From contig CANCCE010000124.1 in NCBI GenBank assembly GCA_947374505.1, positions 1-8,124 of the forward strand: a stretch of 8,124 bases of DNA, written 5' to 3'. The position numbers and the translations under genes were made by a program. How positions within the stretch are numbered: the stretch's first letter is position 1; every line of letters begins with the position of its first letter. The notes under the pieces were generated by a model. The model did no database searches, was not told where the DNA came from, and saw only the letters and a program-made list of their open reading frames with translations. This DNA is from Comamonadaceae bacterium. GTDB taxonomy: Bacteria; Pseudomonadota; Gammaproteobacteria; Burkholderiales; Burkholderiaceae_C. Below are positions 1 through 6,235 of this stretch, piece after piece.

Positions 1-1
1 T

Positions 2-562
2 GAAGCGTTACAACGTTTACCGCATAAAAATCTGTGGGGGGTGCCTGCCGGTGCGATGGACCAGAGCCGGCTCGTGCATGAGCTGCAGGTGCACCAAATT
101 GAGCTCGAAATTCAAAATGAAGAGCTGACGCAAACGTTGACCGAGGTCAACGCCCTGCGCGCCAAATACCTCGACCTCTACGACTTTGCGCCGGTCGGTT
201 ACTTCACACTCGATACCCAGGGCAACATCGTTGAGCTCAACTTGCGGGCCGCCAAAATGCTTGGCCAAGAACGCAAGTCACTGGTCGGCAGGCCGCTGCG
301 GGCTTTTTTTGACCCGCAGGCCCTGCGTCGTTTAGATGACTTTTTGACCACTGCCGAATACAGCAACGATGAAGTTTTCGTTGAAGCATTGCAGTCACTG
401 CACAGCAAATCGATGCTGATGCCGATGTACATGAACGCTCAGGCCCGTGCGTTTGTCGATCCGCAGAGCGGTCATAAACATATTCGACTGGTACTGATGG
501 ATGTCACGGCGCTGAAAGTCGCTACCGACGACGTGGTCAGAATCATCACGCACAGCACATGA
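2..562 (+). CDS. PAS-domain protein, 5' end possibly outside the window
   Basis: The frame is open from base 2 to a TGA at 560-562 (186 codons visible). A GTG at 41 and an ATG at 56 are possible starts. The residues before them (EALQRLPHKN) look like coding sequence, so the true start probably lies a little upstream of the window. The N-terminal part carries the segment LVHELQVHQIELEIQNEEL, a helical, probably coiled-coil stretch that commonly precedes PAS domains in proteobacterial sensor proteins. A PAS core follows, with the typical YDFAPVGYFTLD and G-N-I-V-E-L-N-x-x-A-A-x-x-L-G pattern, ending near VLMDVTALK. No kinase, GGDEF, EAL or methyl-accepting domain follows before the stop. It is therefore either a stand-alone PAS module or the C-terminal end of a larger sensor. 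Any ligand or partner is unknown. The next gene converges on it from the other strand. Confidence 0.8.
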   Translation, partial: EALQRLPHKNLWGVPAGAMDQSRLVHELQVHQIELEIQNEELTQTLTEVNALRAKYLDLYDFAPVGYFTLDTQGNIVELNLRAAKMLGQERKSLVGRPLRAFFDPQALRRLDDFLTTAEYSNDEVFVEALQSLHSKSMLMPMYMNAQARAFVDPQSGHKHIRLVLMDVTALKVATDDVVRIITHST

Positions 563-591
563 ACTGACCGTCACTGCACCGCATGGATGGA

Positions 592-620
592 CTGTCATCG
601 CGAGCGTAGCGCGGCGATCC
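592..620 (+). repeat. REP/BIME-like palindromic repeat, copy 1
   Basis: This element reads CTGTCATCGCGAGCG followed by TAGCGCGGCGATCC. It resembles the dispersed repeats with a GTCATTGCGAGCG…GCAATCC core that I recall from many proteobacterial genomes. It is internally near-palindromic and is enclosed by 7-bp perfect inverted arms, CATGGAT at 582-588 and ATCCATG at 617-623. It lies between two convergent genes, the usual place for such extragenic repeats. Genome-wide copy number cannot be judged from this window. Confidence 0.6.
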
Positions 621-643
621 ATGGGCTGCGAATTCGGGCTCCT

Positions 644-672
644 AGACTGCCGAGCTTCGCTCGCAGAGACGG
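644..672 (-). repeat. REP/BIME-like palindromic repeat, copy 2 (inverted, diverged)
   Basis: Aligned by eye with the reverse complement of bases 592-620, this stretch matches at 20 of 29 positions without gaps, including the run GCTCGC and the shared GCCG block. It contains its own small hairpin, CGAGC (651-655), loop TTC, GCTCG (659-663). A run of six T follows at 674-679, so on the plus strand it could also act as a weak terminator for the PAS gene. The gap between stem and T run is long for a strong terminator. Confidence 0.5.
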
Positions 673-681
673 ATTTTTTGC

Positions 682-1503
682 TCAGTCTTTCCGGGCGCGA
701 TCGTAGATCGGCAGCACGCGCGATAAATTGCGCTCAATATCGGCAATGCGGGTGTTGCCTGCCGGGTGCGTGCTGAGCCATTGTGGCGGTGCACCTTGGC
801 TGCTGGCTGCCATTTTTTGCCACAGCGTGATGCCGGCGCGTGGGTCATAGCCGGCGCGAGCCGCCAGTTCCAGCCCCACCAAGTCGGCCTCTGACTCGTC
901 CGACCGGCTGAAGGTCATGTTCAGCAGTTGCACGCCGTAGTTGGTCACCGTGCGGCCCACATCGCCCAGCCCCAGCAACTGCGACAACACGCCGGCGCCG
1001 ATGCTGGTGGCCGCACTTTTACCCATGCGGGCGCGCGCATGCTCGCGCAGGGCGTGGGCAATTTCATGCCCCATGATCTGCGCCACCTCGTCGTCGGTGA
1101 GTTGCAGCTGCTCCAGGATGCCGGTGTAAAAAGCGATTTTTCCGCCCGGCATGCAAAACGCATTGATCTGCTTGCTGCCAATCAGGTTGACCTCCCATTT
1201 CCAGGTCTTGGCGCGCGGGTTCCACTCATTGGTGAACGGAATCAGTCGCTGGGCAATACGGCGCAAGCGGATCACTTGCGGGTTGTCGGCCGAGCCCAAG
1301 GCTTTTTGGCTGGCCGCTTGCATCAAAATTTCGGTGTATTGCTTACCAGCCGAGGCTTCAATGTCATCCGCCGGCACCAGTCGGGCAAAGCCGGAGTTGC
1401 CACCGACGTCGACGCCTTCGCGCTGCGCCAATGCAACGCCGGGCAAAGCCAATGTTGCCAACAGCAACGCTGACGACAAGCGCAAACGCCAAGTCATCGC
1501 CAT
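682..1503 (-). CDS. Exported M48-family zinc metallopeptidase (LoiP/Oma1-like)
   Basis: With the ATG at 1503 the product is 273 aa. Residues 1-26 form a Sec signal peptide: a basic start (MTWRLRLS), a hydrophobic core and the cleavage site ALA|Q. There is no lipobox cysteine, so a soluble periplasmic enzyme is expected. The zinc motif HEIAH is at 146-150, with H146 and H150 as ligands and E147 as general base. The second motif DESEADLVG (202-210) supplies the third ligand, E205. The block NAFCMPGGKIAFYTG (115-129) and STHP (244-247) are conserved in M48 peptidases of the LoiP/YcaL/Oma1 kind, which degrade misfolded or damaged envelope proteins. No TPR repeats follow, so it is not a full BepA. 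The frame extends upstream to an ATG at 1545 and a GTG at 1560; 1503 was preferred because it places the signal peptide at the N-terminus. No start has a convincing ribosome site. It is divergent from the ampG-like gene. Confidence 0.9.
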   Translation of the reverse strand: MAMTWRLRLSSALLLATLALPGVALAQREGVDVGGNSGFARLVPADDIEASAGKQYTEILMQAASQKALGSADNPQVIRLRRIAQRLIPFTNEWNPRAKTWKWEVNLIGSKQINAFCMPGGKIAFYTGILEQLQLTDDEVAQIMGHEIAHALREHARARMGKSAATSIGAGVLSQLLGLGDVGRTVTNYGVQLLNMTFSRSDESEADLVGLELAARAGYDPRAGITLWQKMAASSQGAPPQWLSTHPAGNTRIADIERNLSRVLPIYDRARKD

Positions 1504-1564
1504 GCCCGACCGCCAGATGTTTGTTTCATTGCCAGAGTGTTCCATTGTTTGCGTATTCACGCCG

Positions 1565-1570
1565 TATTAT
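1565..1570 (+). promoter_or_regulatory. Candidate -10 box for the ampG-like gene
   Basis: TATTAT lies six bases before the ATG at 1577 in the short divergent region 1504-1576. It differs from TATAAT at one position. A normal sigma-70 start would fall at or next to the ATG, giving an almost leaderless mRNA. This would fit the absence of a Shine-Dalgarno sequence. No good -35 box is seen at 16-18 bp spacing, so support is weak. Confidence 0.25.
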
Positions 1571-1576
1571 TCCCGC

Positions 1577-2911
1577 ATGAGCCAAACCCATCCCGCCCGC
1601 CCAAGCTGGGGCCAAACGCTGCGCGTCTATCTTGAACCGCCGACGCTGCGCATGGTGTTGCTGGGGTTTTCGGCCGGCCTGCCTTTGCTGCTGGTCTTTG
1701 GCACACTGAGTTTTTGGCTGCGTGAGGCCGGCATTGACCGCACCACCATCGGTTACTTGAGCTGGATCGGGCTGGCTTACGGCTTCAAATGGGTCTGGGC
1801 GCCGCTGGTCGACCGGCTGCCGATTTTCTTACTGACGCGCTGGCTGGGACGGCGCCGCAGCTGGTTGCTGCTGTCGCAAAGTGTCATCATGGCGGCCTTG
1901 ATCGGGCTGGCCTTCACCGACCCGCGGCTGGCCCTGATGCCGATGGTCTGGTGCGCGCTGGCAGTGGCGGTGGCGTCGGCTACGCAAGACATTGCGCTGG
2001 ACGCTTTTCGCATTGAATCGGCCGATGTGCAACGGCAAGCGGCACTGGCGGCGTCTTACCAAACGGGTTACCGCATCGCCATGATCTGGGCCGGTGCAGG
2101 CGTGCTGTGGATCGCCGCCCGCGCTGAAGTGGCGGGCATCACGGGCTATCAACAAGACGCCTGGCAAACCGCTTATCTGGTGATGGCGGCGTCGATGTTG
2201 CTCGGCATGATCACGGTTTTGTTTTCGCCTGAGCCGGTCGCCATCGAGATGCCGCGCGCGCGCAACGCTGCGGAATGGCTGAAGGGTGCGCTGGTCGACC
2301 CCTTCGCTGATTTTTTACGGCGCTACGGCAAACAAGCGGCGCTGATCTTGGCGCTGATCGCGGTCTATCGCATCAGCGACGTGGTGATGGGCATCATGGC
2401 GAATCCGTTCTATGTGGACATGGGATTCACCAAGGACGAAGTGGCGGCAGTGACGAAGATTTACGGCGTCGTCATGACGCTGGTGGGCGCTTTTGTGGGC
2501 GGCGCGCTGGCCATGCGCTTTGGCGTGATGCGCGTGCTGATGCTGGGCGCGGTGCTGAGCGCTGCTACCAACCTGCTGTTTGCCTGGCTCGCCACGCGCG
2601 GCCATGACGTGACCGCTTTGATGTTCGTCATCTCGGCCGACAACTTCGCCAGCGGCATCGCCTCGGCAGCCTTCATTGCCTACCTGTCGGGCCTGACCAA
2701 CGTCAATTACTCGGCTACGCAATACGCCCTGTTCAGCTCCATGATGCTGCTGTTGCCAAAGTTCCTGGCCGGTTATTCAGGTGCCTTTGTCGACGCCTAC
2801 AACTACCAAACCTTTTTCATGGGCACAGCGCTGCTGGGTGTACCGGTGTTGTTGCTGGTCTGGCTGGCGTCTAAGCAAGCCAATCAAGCAACGGAAGCCG
2901 AAAAAATCTAA
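1577..2911 (+). CDS. ampG: AmpG-family MFS muropeptide permease
   Basis: The product is a 444-aa polytopic inner-membrane protein with about 12 hydrophobic segments. AmpG permeases import anhydro-muropeptides (GlcNAc-anhydroMurNAc peptides) released during peptidoglycan turnover, for recycling and, in species with ampC/ampR, beta-lactamase induction. Family features are the N-terminal FSAGLPLLLVFGTLSFWL (31-48), the TIGYLSWIGLAYGFKWVWAPLVDR block (57-80), the loop GRRRSW (91-96), the ATQDIALDAFRIE motif (135-147) and YSATQYALFSSMM (378-390) near the C-terminus. It is shorter than E. coli AmpG (491 aa), which carries extra C-terminal segments. The ATG at 1577 was chosen because upstream residues in this frame lie antisense to the M48 gene and do not look like AmpG. 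No Shine-Dalgarno is visible. The transporter assignment is strong; the exact substrate rests on family membership. Confidence 0.88.
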   Translation: MSQTHPARPSWGQTLRVYLEPPTLRMVLLGFSAGLPLLLVFGTLSFWLREAGIDRTTIGYLSWIGLAYGFKWVWAPLVDRLPIFLLTRWLGRRRSWLLLSQSVIMAALIGLAFTDPRLALMPMVWCALAVAVASATQDIALDAFRIESADVQRQAALAASYQTGYRIAMIWAGAGVLWIAARAEVAGITGYQQDAWQTAYLVMAASMLLGMITVLFSPEPVAIEMPRARNAAEWLKGALVDPFADFLRRYGKQAALILALIAVYRISDVVMGIMANPFYVDMGFTKDEVAAVTKIYGVVMTLVGAFVGGALAMRFGVMRVLMLGAVLSAATNLLFAWLATRGHDVTALMFVISADNFASGIASAAFIAYLSGLTNVNYSATQYALFSSMMLLLPKFLAGYSGAFVDAYNYQTFFMGTALLGVPVLLLVWLASKQANQATEAEKI

Positions 2912-2915
2912 ACAC

Positions 2916-2937
2916 GGATGCGAGATTTACCGCATCT
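2916..2937 (+). terminator. Weak candidate terminator hairpin after ampG-like gene
   Basis: GATGCG (2917-2922) pairs with CGCATC (2931-2936) around an 8-base loop; G2916 and T2937 can add a wobble pair. It starts five bases after the ampG stop and is followed only by TTTA. This is a poor U-tract, so partial read-through into the two-component genes is possible. Confidence 0.3.
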
Positions 2938-3010
2938 TTACGGCGGCTTTAAGCACGCTTGCCGAGGTTCAGCCAAGATAGACGTTTCAGTCCCGATCGC
3001 GACCCCATTC

Positions 3011-3742
3011 ATGACGCAGCAACTTTTGATGATTGAAGATGACAACCGACTCGCCGCGATGGTGGGCGACTACCTGCGTCAGTCGGGCTACGGTTTCACG
3101 CACGCAGCGGATGGCCACAGCGGCCTGGAAGCACTCGACAACAGCGAACCCGACCTCGTCATTCTTGATTTGATGCTGCCCGACATAGACGGCCTGGAAG
3201 TCTGCCGCCGCATCAAAAATCGCAGCACCCACGGCGACAAGTCCAGCGTGGCGGTGTTGATGCTGACCGCCAAAGGGGACCCGATGGACCGCATCATCGG
3301 CCTCGAAATAGGTGCCGACGACTACTTGCCCAAACCTTTTGAGCCGCGCGAATTGCTGGCCCGGATCCGCGCCGTGCTGCGCCGCGGCAGCGATGGCAAT
3401 ACGTCAAGCGGCAACGGCAGCGCGACGCTGCACAAAGTCATGCGTTTCGGCACCCTCGACATCGATCGCGATGCGCGAGTCGTGTCTGTAGCGGGCAACC
3501 CGCGCGAACTCACTTCGTATCAATTTGATTTGCTGGTGGCGATGGCCGAGCGCGCTGGCCGCGTCCTCAGTCGCGACCAAATCATGGAAGCCGTTCGGGG
3601 CCGTGAGCTTGAAGCCTTTGACCGCTCCATTGACGTCCACATGGGACGCATCCGCAACGCCATTGAAGTCGACGCGAAGGACCCGAAACGCATCTTGACG
3701 GTGCGCGGCGTTGGCTACGTGTTTGCGCGGCAGCAAGACTGA
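3011..3742 (+). CDS. OmpR/PhoB-family response regulator
   Basis: The product is 243 aa, the usual size for this family. The receiver domain spans about residues 4-122, with acidic residues E9, D10 and D11, phospho-acceptor D53 (in VILDLMLPDIDG), T86 and K108 (in YLPKPFEP). A linker rich in Gly, Ser and Asn (126-139) leads to a winged-helix DNA-binding domain (about 145-240). That domain has the ELTSYQFDLL and RVLSRDQIMEAV segments, the recognition helix around FDRSIDVHMGRIRNAI, and the terminal hairpin TVRGVGYVFA. The FDRSIDVH helix is closest to the CpxR/RstA branch, but a specific orthology cannot be claimed. The ATG at 3011 matches the family N-terminus; an upstream in-frame ATG at 2918 would add 31 atypical residues. 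The cognate kinase starts 10 nt downstream, so the pair is very likely co-transcribed. Target promoters are unknown. Confidence 0.95.
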   Translation: MTQQLLMIEDDNRLAAMVGDYLRQSGYGFTHAADGHSGLEALDNSEPDLVILDLMLPDIDGLEVCRRIKNRSTHGDKSSVAVLMLTAKGDPMDRIIGLEIGADDYLPKPFEPRELLARIRAVLRRGSDGNTSSGNGSATLHKVMRFGTLDIDRDARVVSVAGNPRELTSYQFDLLVAMAERAGRVLSRDQIMEAVRGRELEAFDRSIDVHMGRIRNAIEVDAKDPKRILTVRGVGYVFARQQD

Positions 3743-3752
3743 GTCGCTGCTG

Positions 3753-4985
3753 ATGTGGTCCCGCTTCACCTCGCATTTGTACGTCCGCATTTGGCTGGCC
3801 GTGGTGCTGACCGTGGCGGTGTTGACGTTTTCAGTGGGCTGGGCTTGGCGCATGACCGCCGATGCGCAGCCGCCGATCCGCGAAGTGGTGATCCGCAACG
3901 CCGCTGGTGACGTCATTGGTACAGCGCAAACCAGCCGCGATCGAAGACCCGGACAAGAGCTGAATTTTGAAGTCACGACCACTGACGGCCGCATGCTAGA
4001 GGTCCATTTACCGCGACCGAGACACCCGCCCGGCAGCAGCTTTTGGGTGCGGCCTCCGTTTGGTTTTTTCTGGACGCTCGCCATGGTCGGCTTGGCCGTC
4101 GCGTTGGCAGCTTACCCGATCATCCGGCGTCTGACCTTGCGACTCGAAGCCTTGCAACGCGGCGTCGAGCGCTGGGGCAGCGGTGACTTGTCGGCCCGCG
4201 TGCCGGTACAAGGCCAGGACGAAGTGGCCTTTCTGGCGGCGCGTTTTAACAATGCGGCCGAGCGCATTGAAACGCTGATGGATTCGCAGAAAGCCTTTCT
4301 CAACGCGCACAAAAATTTGCTGGCCAATGCCTCGCACGAGTTGCGCTCGCCACTCACGCGCATTCGCATGGGACTGGAGATGCTGGGCACTGACATCGGA
4401 TCGCCGCAACGCCTTGAAATTTCCCGCAGCATCACCGAGCTCGACCAACTGATCGACGAAATTTTGCTGGCGAGTCGGCTGGACTCAGGTCAAACTGACA
4501 ATGAGCCGATGGAAGTGCTGGACCTGACGGGTCTGGCGGCTGAAGAGTGCTCGCGCGTGAACGCGGAACTCACGGCGGAGCTGCGGCATACATCTGAAAT
4601 AAACGACACGCACAGTCTGCAACTGCGCGGCTCACCGCGGCTACTGCGCCGACTGCTGCGCAACCTTCTGGAAAATGCCAAGCGTTACAGCGACGGCGAC
4701 GTCACCTTGGCTTTGTCGCAGGGCGGCAGCACGGATCTACCCACCGCCGTGATTCGTGTGAATGATCAAGGCCCTGGCGTGCCAGCGGACCAACGTGAAC
4801 GCATCTTTGAGCCGTTTTACAGGCTCCCGGGAGCGAGTGAACGCGATGGTGGTGTGGGCCTGGGATTGGCCTTGGTCAAGTCAATCGCCGAGCGCCATGC
4901 TGGCAGCGTACGCTGCGAAGACAAGCCCAGTGGCGGCGCCTCGTTTGTGGTCGAGTTACCGATTCACCTCAATGGTGCAGGCTGA
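3753..4985 (+). CDS. Membrane sensor histidine kinase, partner of the upstream regulator
   Basis: The product is 410 aa. A first membrane helix (about 11-32) is followed by a short periplasmic sensor region (about 33-104) and a second helix (about 105-124). A HAMP linker (about 124-178, with LTLRLEALQRGVERWGSGDLSARV) leads to the H-box NASHELRSPLTRIRM with phospho-acceptor H195. The catalytic domain shows the N-box RNLLENAKRYS (N304, N308), the G1 box NDQGPGVP (D338, G340), the F box FEPFYR (352-357) and the G2 box GGVGLGLALVKS (366-377), so all kinase motifs are intact. The kinase is expected to phosphorylate the regulator encoded 10 nt upstream. The sensor region is too short for a PAS or Cache fold to be recognised, and it ends in a Pro/Arg-rich stretch (PRPRHPPG) just before helix 2. 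The architecture resembles CpxA/RstB envelope sensors; the stimulus is unknown. The 3' end overlaps the convergent zinc-finger gene by 17 bp. Confidence 0.95.
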   Translation: MWSRFTSHLYVRIWLAVVLTVAVLTFSVGWAWRMTADAQPPIREVVIRNAAGDVIGTAQTSRDRRPGQELNFEVTTTDGRMLEVHLPRPRHPPGSSFWVRPPFGFFWTLAMVGLAVALAAYPIIRRLTLRLEALQRGVERWGSGDLSARVPVQGQDEVAFLAARFNNAAERIETLMDSQKAFLNAHKNLLANASHELRSPLTRIRMGLEMLGTDIGSPQRLEISRSITELDQLIDEILLASRLDSGQTDNEPMEVLDLTGLAAEECSRVNAELTAELRHTSEINDTHSLQLRGSPRLLRRLLRNLLENAKRYSDGDVTLALSQGGSTDLPTAVIRVNDQGPGVPADQRERIFEPFYRLPGASERDGGVGLGLALVKSIAERHAGSVRCEDKPSGGASFVVELPIHLNGAG

Positions 4986-5184
4986 AGTGCTCACCCTCTT
5001 TGAGCTTATAAAGCGTGCTGCAATACGGGCAACGGGCTTGCCCGCTGTCGGCTAAACCTAAATACACCTTGGGGTGACTGCTCCACTGGCTCATGTTCGG
5101 ATTCGGGCAGAAAACGCCGCCCTGGCTGTTGAGTTCGCTGGCGCGGAGTTCAACCACGGCGCCGGTTTTTTCAGATTTGCTCAT
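4969..5184 (-). CDS. Small zinc-finger protein, zf-CHCC (NDUFS6-like) family
   Basis: This is a 71-aa protein with the zf-CHCC pattern: C26 (in GGVFCPNP), H37 (in WSSHPKVYL), then C52 and C55 in the RCPYC knuckle, followed by YKL. The same fold occurs in the mitochondrial complex I subunit NDUFS6, but the role of small bacterial members is not settled. It is probably cytoplasmic, with no signal or membrane segment. It follows ilvE after 10 nt. The AAGG at 5193-5196 lies eight bases before the ATG and overlaps the ilvE stop TAA (5195-5197), which suggests translational coupling. From memory, the ilvE–zinc-finger pairing recurs in related betaproteobacteria. Its last 17 bp lie antisense to the kinase gene's 3' end. 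Confidence 0.88.
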   Translation of the reverse strand: MSKSEKTGAVVELRASELNSQGGVFCPNPNMSQWSSHPKVYLGLADSGQARCPYCSTLYKLKEGEHFSLHH

Positions 5185-5194
5185 GCTGTGCGCC

Positions 5195-6145
5195 TTAAAC
5201 GCGGCTCAGCCAGCTGGCGTATTTAGGGTTGCGGCCATTGACGATGTCAAAGAACGCCGCTTGGATTTTTTCAGTGATCGGGCCGCGTGAACCCGTGCCG
5301 ATTTCAATCCGGTCGAGCTCGCGAATCGGCGTCACTTCAGCCGCCGTGCCGGAGAAAAACGCTTCGTCAGAGATGTAGATTTCATCGCGGGTGATCGGCT
5401 TTTCTTTCAGCTCCAGACCGAGGTCTTGGCAGATGGAAAAGATCGTGTTACGGGTAATGCCGTTCAAAGCACCCGCGCTGGAGTCAGGTGTGTAGACCAC
5501 GCCCTTGCGCACGATGAACAGATTTTCGCCGGCACCTTCAGAGGCAAAGCCTTGCGGGTCGAGCAATAACGCTTCGTCGTAACCGTCGTCGGTGGCTTCC
5601 ATGTTGGCCAGAATCGAGTTGGTGTAGTTGCTCACCGCTTTGGCGTGAATCATGGTGATGTTGACGTGGTGACGCGTGAAGCTCGAGGTTTTGACGCGGA
5701 TACCGCGCTTCAGGCCGTCTTCGCCCAGGTAAGCACCCCAGGTCCAAGCCGCCACCATCAGGTGAATCGTGTTGCCTTTTGGGCTGACGCCGAGCTTTTC
5801 AGAGCCGATCCAGGTCAACGGGCGAATGTAGCCACTTTCCAATTTGTTTTCGCGCACCACGGCCAGCTGGGCGTCCATCACTTGTTGCGGTGTGAAGGGG
5901 ATCTTCATGCGCAAAATCTTGGCGCTGTTGAACAGGCGCTCGGTGTGTTCTTCGAGGCGGAAAATCGCCGTGCCACCGTCCGGCATTTTGTAGGCTCGTA
6001 CGCCCTCAAAAGCGCCGCAGCCGTAGTGCAGGGTGTGGCTCAGCACATGGATCTTGGCGTCGCGCCAGTCGACCATCTGGCCGTCCATCCAGATCTTGCC
6101 ATCACGGTCTTCCATGGAGGGGGCTGGTGCGGTTGCTGCGGACAT
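5195..6145 (-). CDS. ilvE: Branched-chain amino acid aminotransferase
   Basis: The product is a 316-aa fold-type IV PLP enzyme, close to E. coli IlvE (309 aa). It transfers the amino group between glutamate and the 2-keto acids of valine, leucine and isoleucine, the last biosynthetic step and first degradative step for these amino acids. It acts in the cytoplasm. Landmarks are HTLHYGCGAFEGVRAY (37-52), the PLP-binding lysine K169 in MIHAKAVSNYTNS, the SEGAGENLF motif with E203 (202-210), the PLP phosphate-binding GITRNT (229-234) and SGTAAEVTPIR (265-275). The ATG at 6145 has a good ribosome site, AAGGA, seven bases upstream. The gene is probably co-transcribed with the zinc-finger gene downstream. 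It may be read from its own promoter or from the upstream genes through the 82-nt gap. D-amino acid transaminases share this fold, but the length and motifs favour IlvE. Confidence 0.96.
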   Translation of the reverse strand: MSAATAPAPSMEDRDGKIWMDGQMVDWRDAKIHVLSHTLHYGCGAFEGVRAYKMPDGGTAIFRLEEHTERLFNSAKILRMKIPFTPQQVMDAQLAVVRENKLESGYIRPLTWIGSEKLGVSPKGNTIHLMVAAWTWGAYLGEDGLKRGIRVKTSSFTRHHVNITMIHAKAVSNYTNSILANMEATDDGYDEALLLDPQGFASEGAGENLFIVRKGVVYTPDSSAGALNGITRNTIFSICQDLGLELKEKPITRDEIYISDEAFFSGTAAEVTPIRELDRIEIGTGSRGPITEKIQAAFFDIVNGRNPKYASWLSRV

Positions 6146-6152
6146 GTGCGGA

Positions 6153-6157
6153 TCCTT
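6153..6157 (-). promoter_or_regulatory. Ribosome binding site of ilvE
   Basis: On the minus strand AAGGA, inside an A-rich stretch (AAAAAGGATC), ends seven bases before the ilvE ATG. It supports the start at 6145 over the internal ATG at codon 11. Confidence 0.65.
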
Positions 6158-6182
6158 TTTGTCTCAATTGAATGCATGAATA

Positions 6183-6211
6183 GGTTCGGCGCCGCTCGGC
6201 TGCTACGAACC
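6183..6211 (-). other. Hairpin in the ilvE leader
   Basis: GGTTCG (6183-6188) and CGAACC (6206-6211) are perfect inverted arms. Inside them GCCG (6191-6194) and CGGC (6197-6200) can pair as well. It lies 37 bases upstream of the ilvE start. There is no U-run on the minus strand after it, so it is more likely an mRNA structure or part of a complex terminator than a simple intrinsic terminator. Confidence 0.35.
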
Positions 6212-6235
6212 CCCTAAAAGACAGATTTTAAGGGG
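6211..6235 (-). terminator. Candidate terminator hairpin at the stop of the small membrane protein gene
   Basis: CCCCTAAAA (6211-6219) pairs with TTTTA plus GGGG (6226-6230, 6232-6235), with a single bulged A at 6231 and a 6-base loop. The stop codon TAA (6228-6230) of the upstream minus-strand gene sits inside the stem. On the minus strand the T-rich part is within the stem and no U tail follows, so termination strength is doubtful. It abuts the ilvE leader hairpin, forming a tandem pair. Confidence 0.35.

Noticed and set aside
928..1473. Long plus-strand open frame inside the M48 gene
   Set aside because: It is a shadow of the minus-strand gene; its His/Arg/Gln-rich translation has no domain character.
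1151..1576. In-frame upstream extension of the ampG-like gene (about 142 extra residues)
   Set aside because: It is antisense to the well-supported M48 peptidase gene and does not resemble any AmpG N-terminus; the family-like start is the ATG at 1577.
2315..2722. 135-codon minus-strand open frame inside the ampG-like gene
   Set aside because: It is very rich in His, Arg and Gln, as expected for the reverse of a hydrophobic membrane-protein gene.
2926..2954. TTTACC…TTAAGC as a promoter for the response regulator
   Set aside because: Spacing is 17 bp, but the -10 matches the consensus at only two of six positions, so it is not reported as a feature.
3404..4084. 226-codon minus-strand open frame across the regulator/kinase junction
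   Set aside because: It lies opposite two strongly supported genes and shows no recognisable domain.
6164..6181. TCAATTGA palindrome and the TGAAT-GCA-TGAAT direct repeat before ilvE as an operator
   Set aside because: They are short, A/T-rich and easily expected by chance; there is no second site and no known regulator to match.
5645..6217. 190-codon plus-strand open frame opposite ilvE
   Set aside because: It is antisense to a clear ilvE; the composition is typical of a shadow frame and no motif is present.
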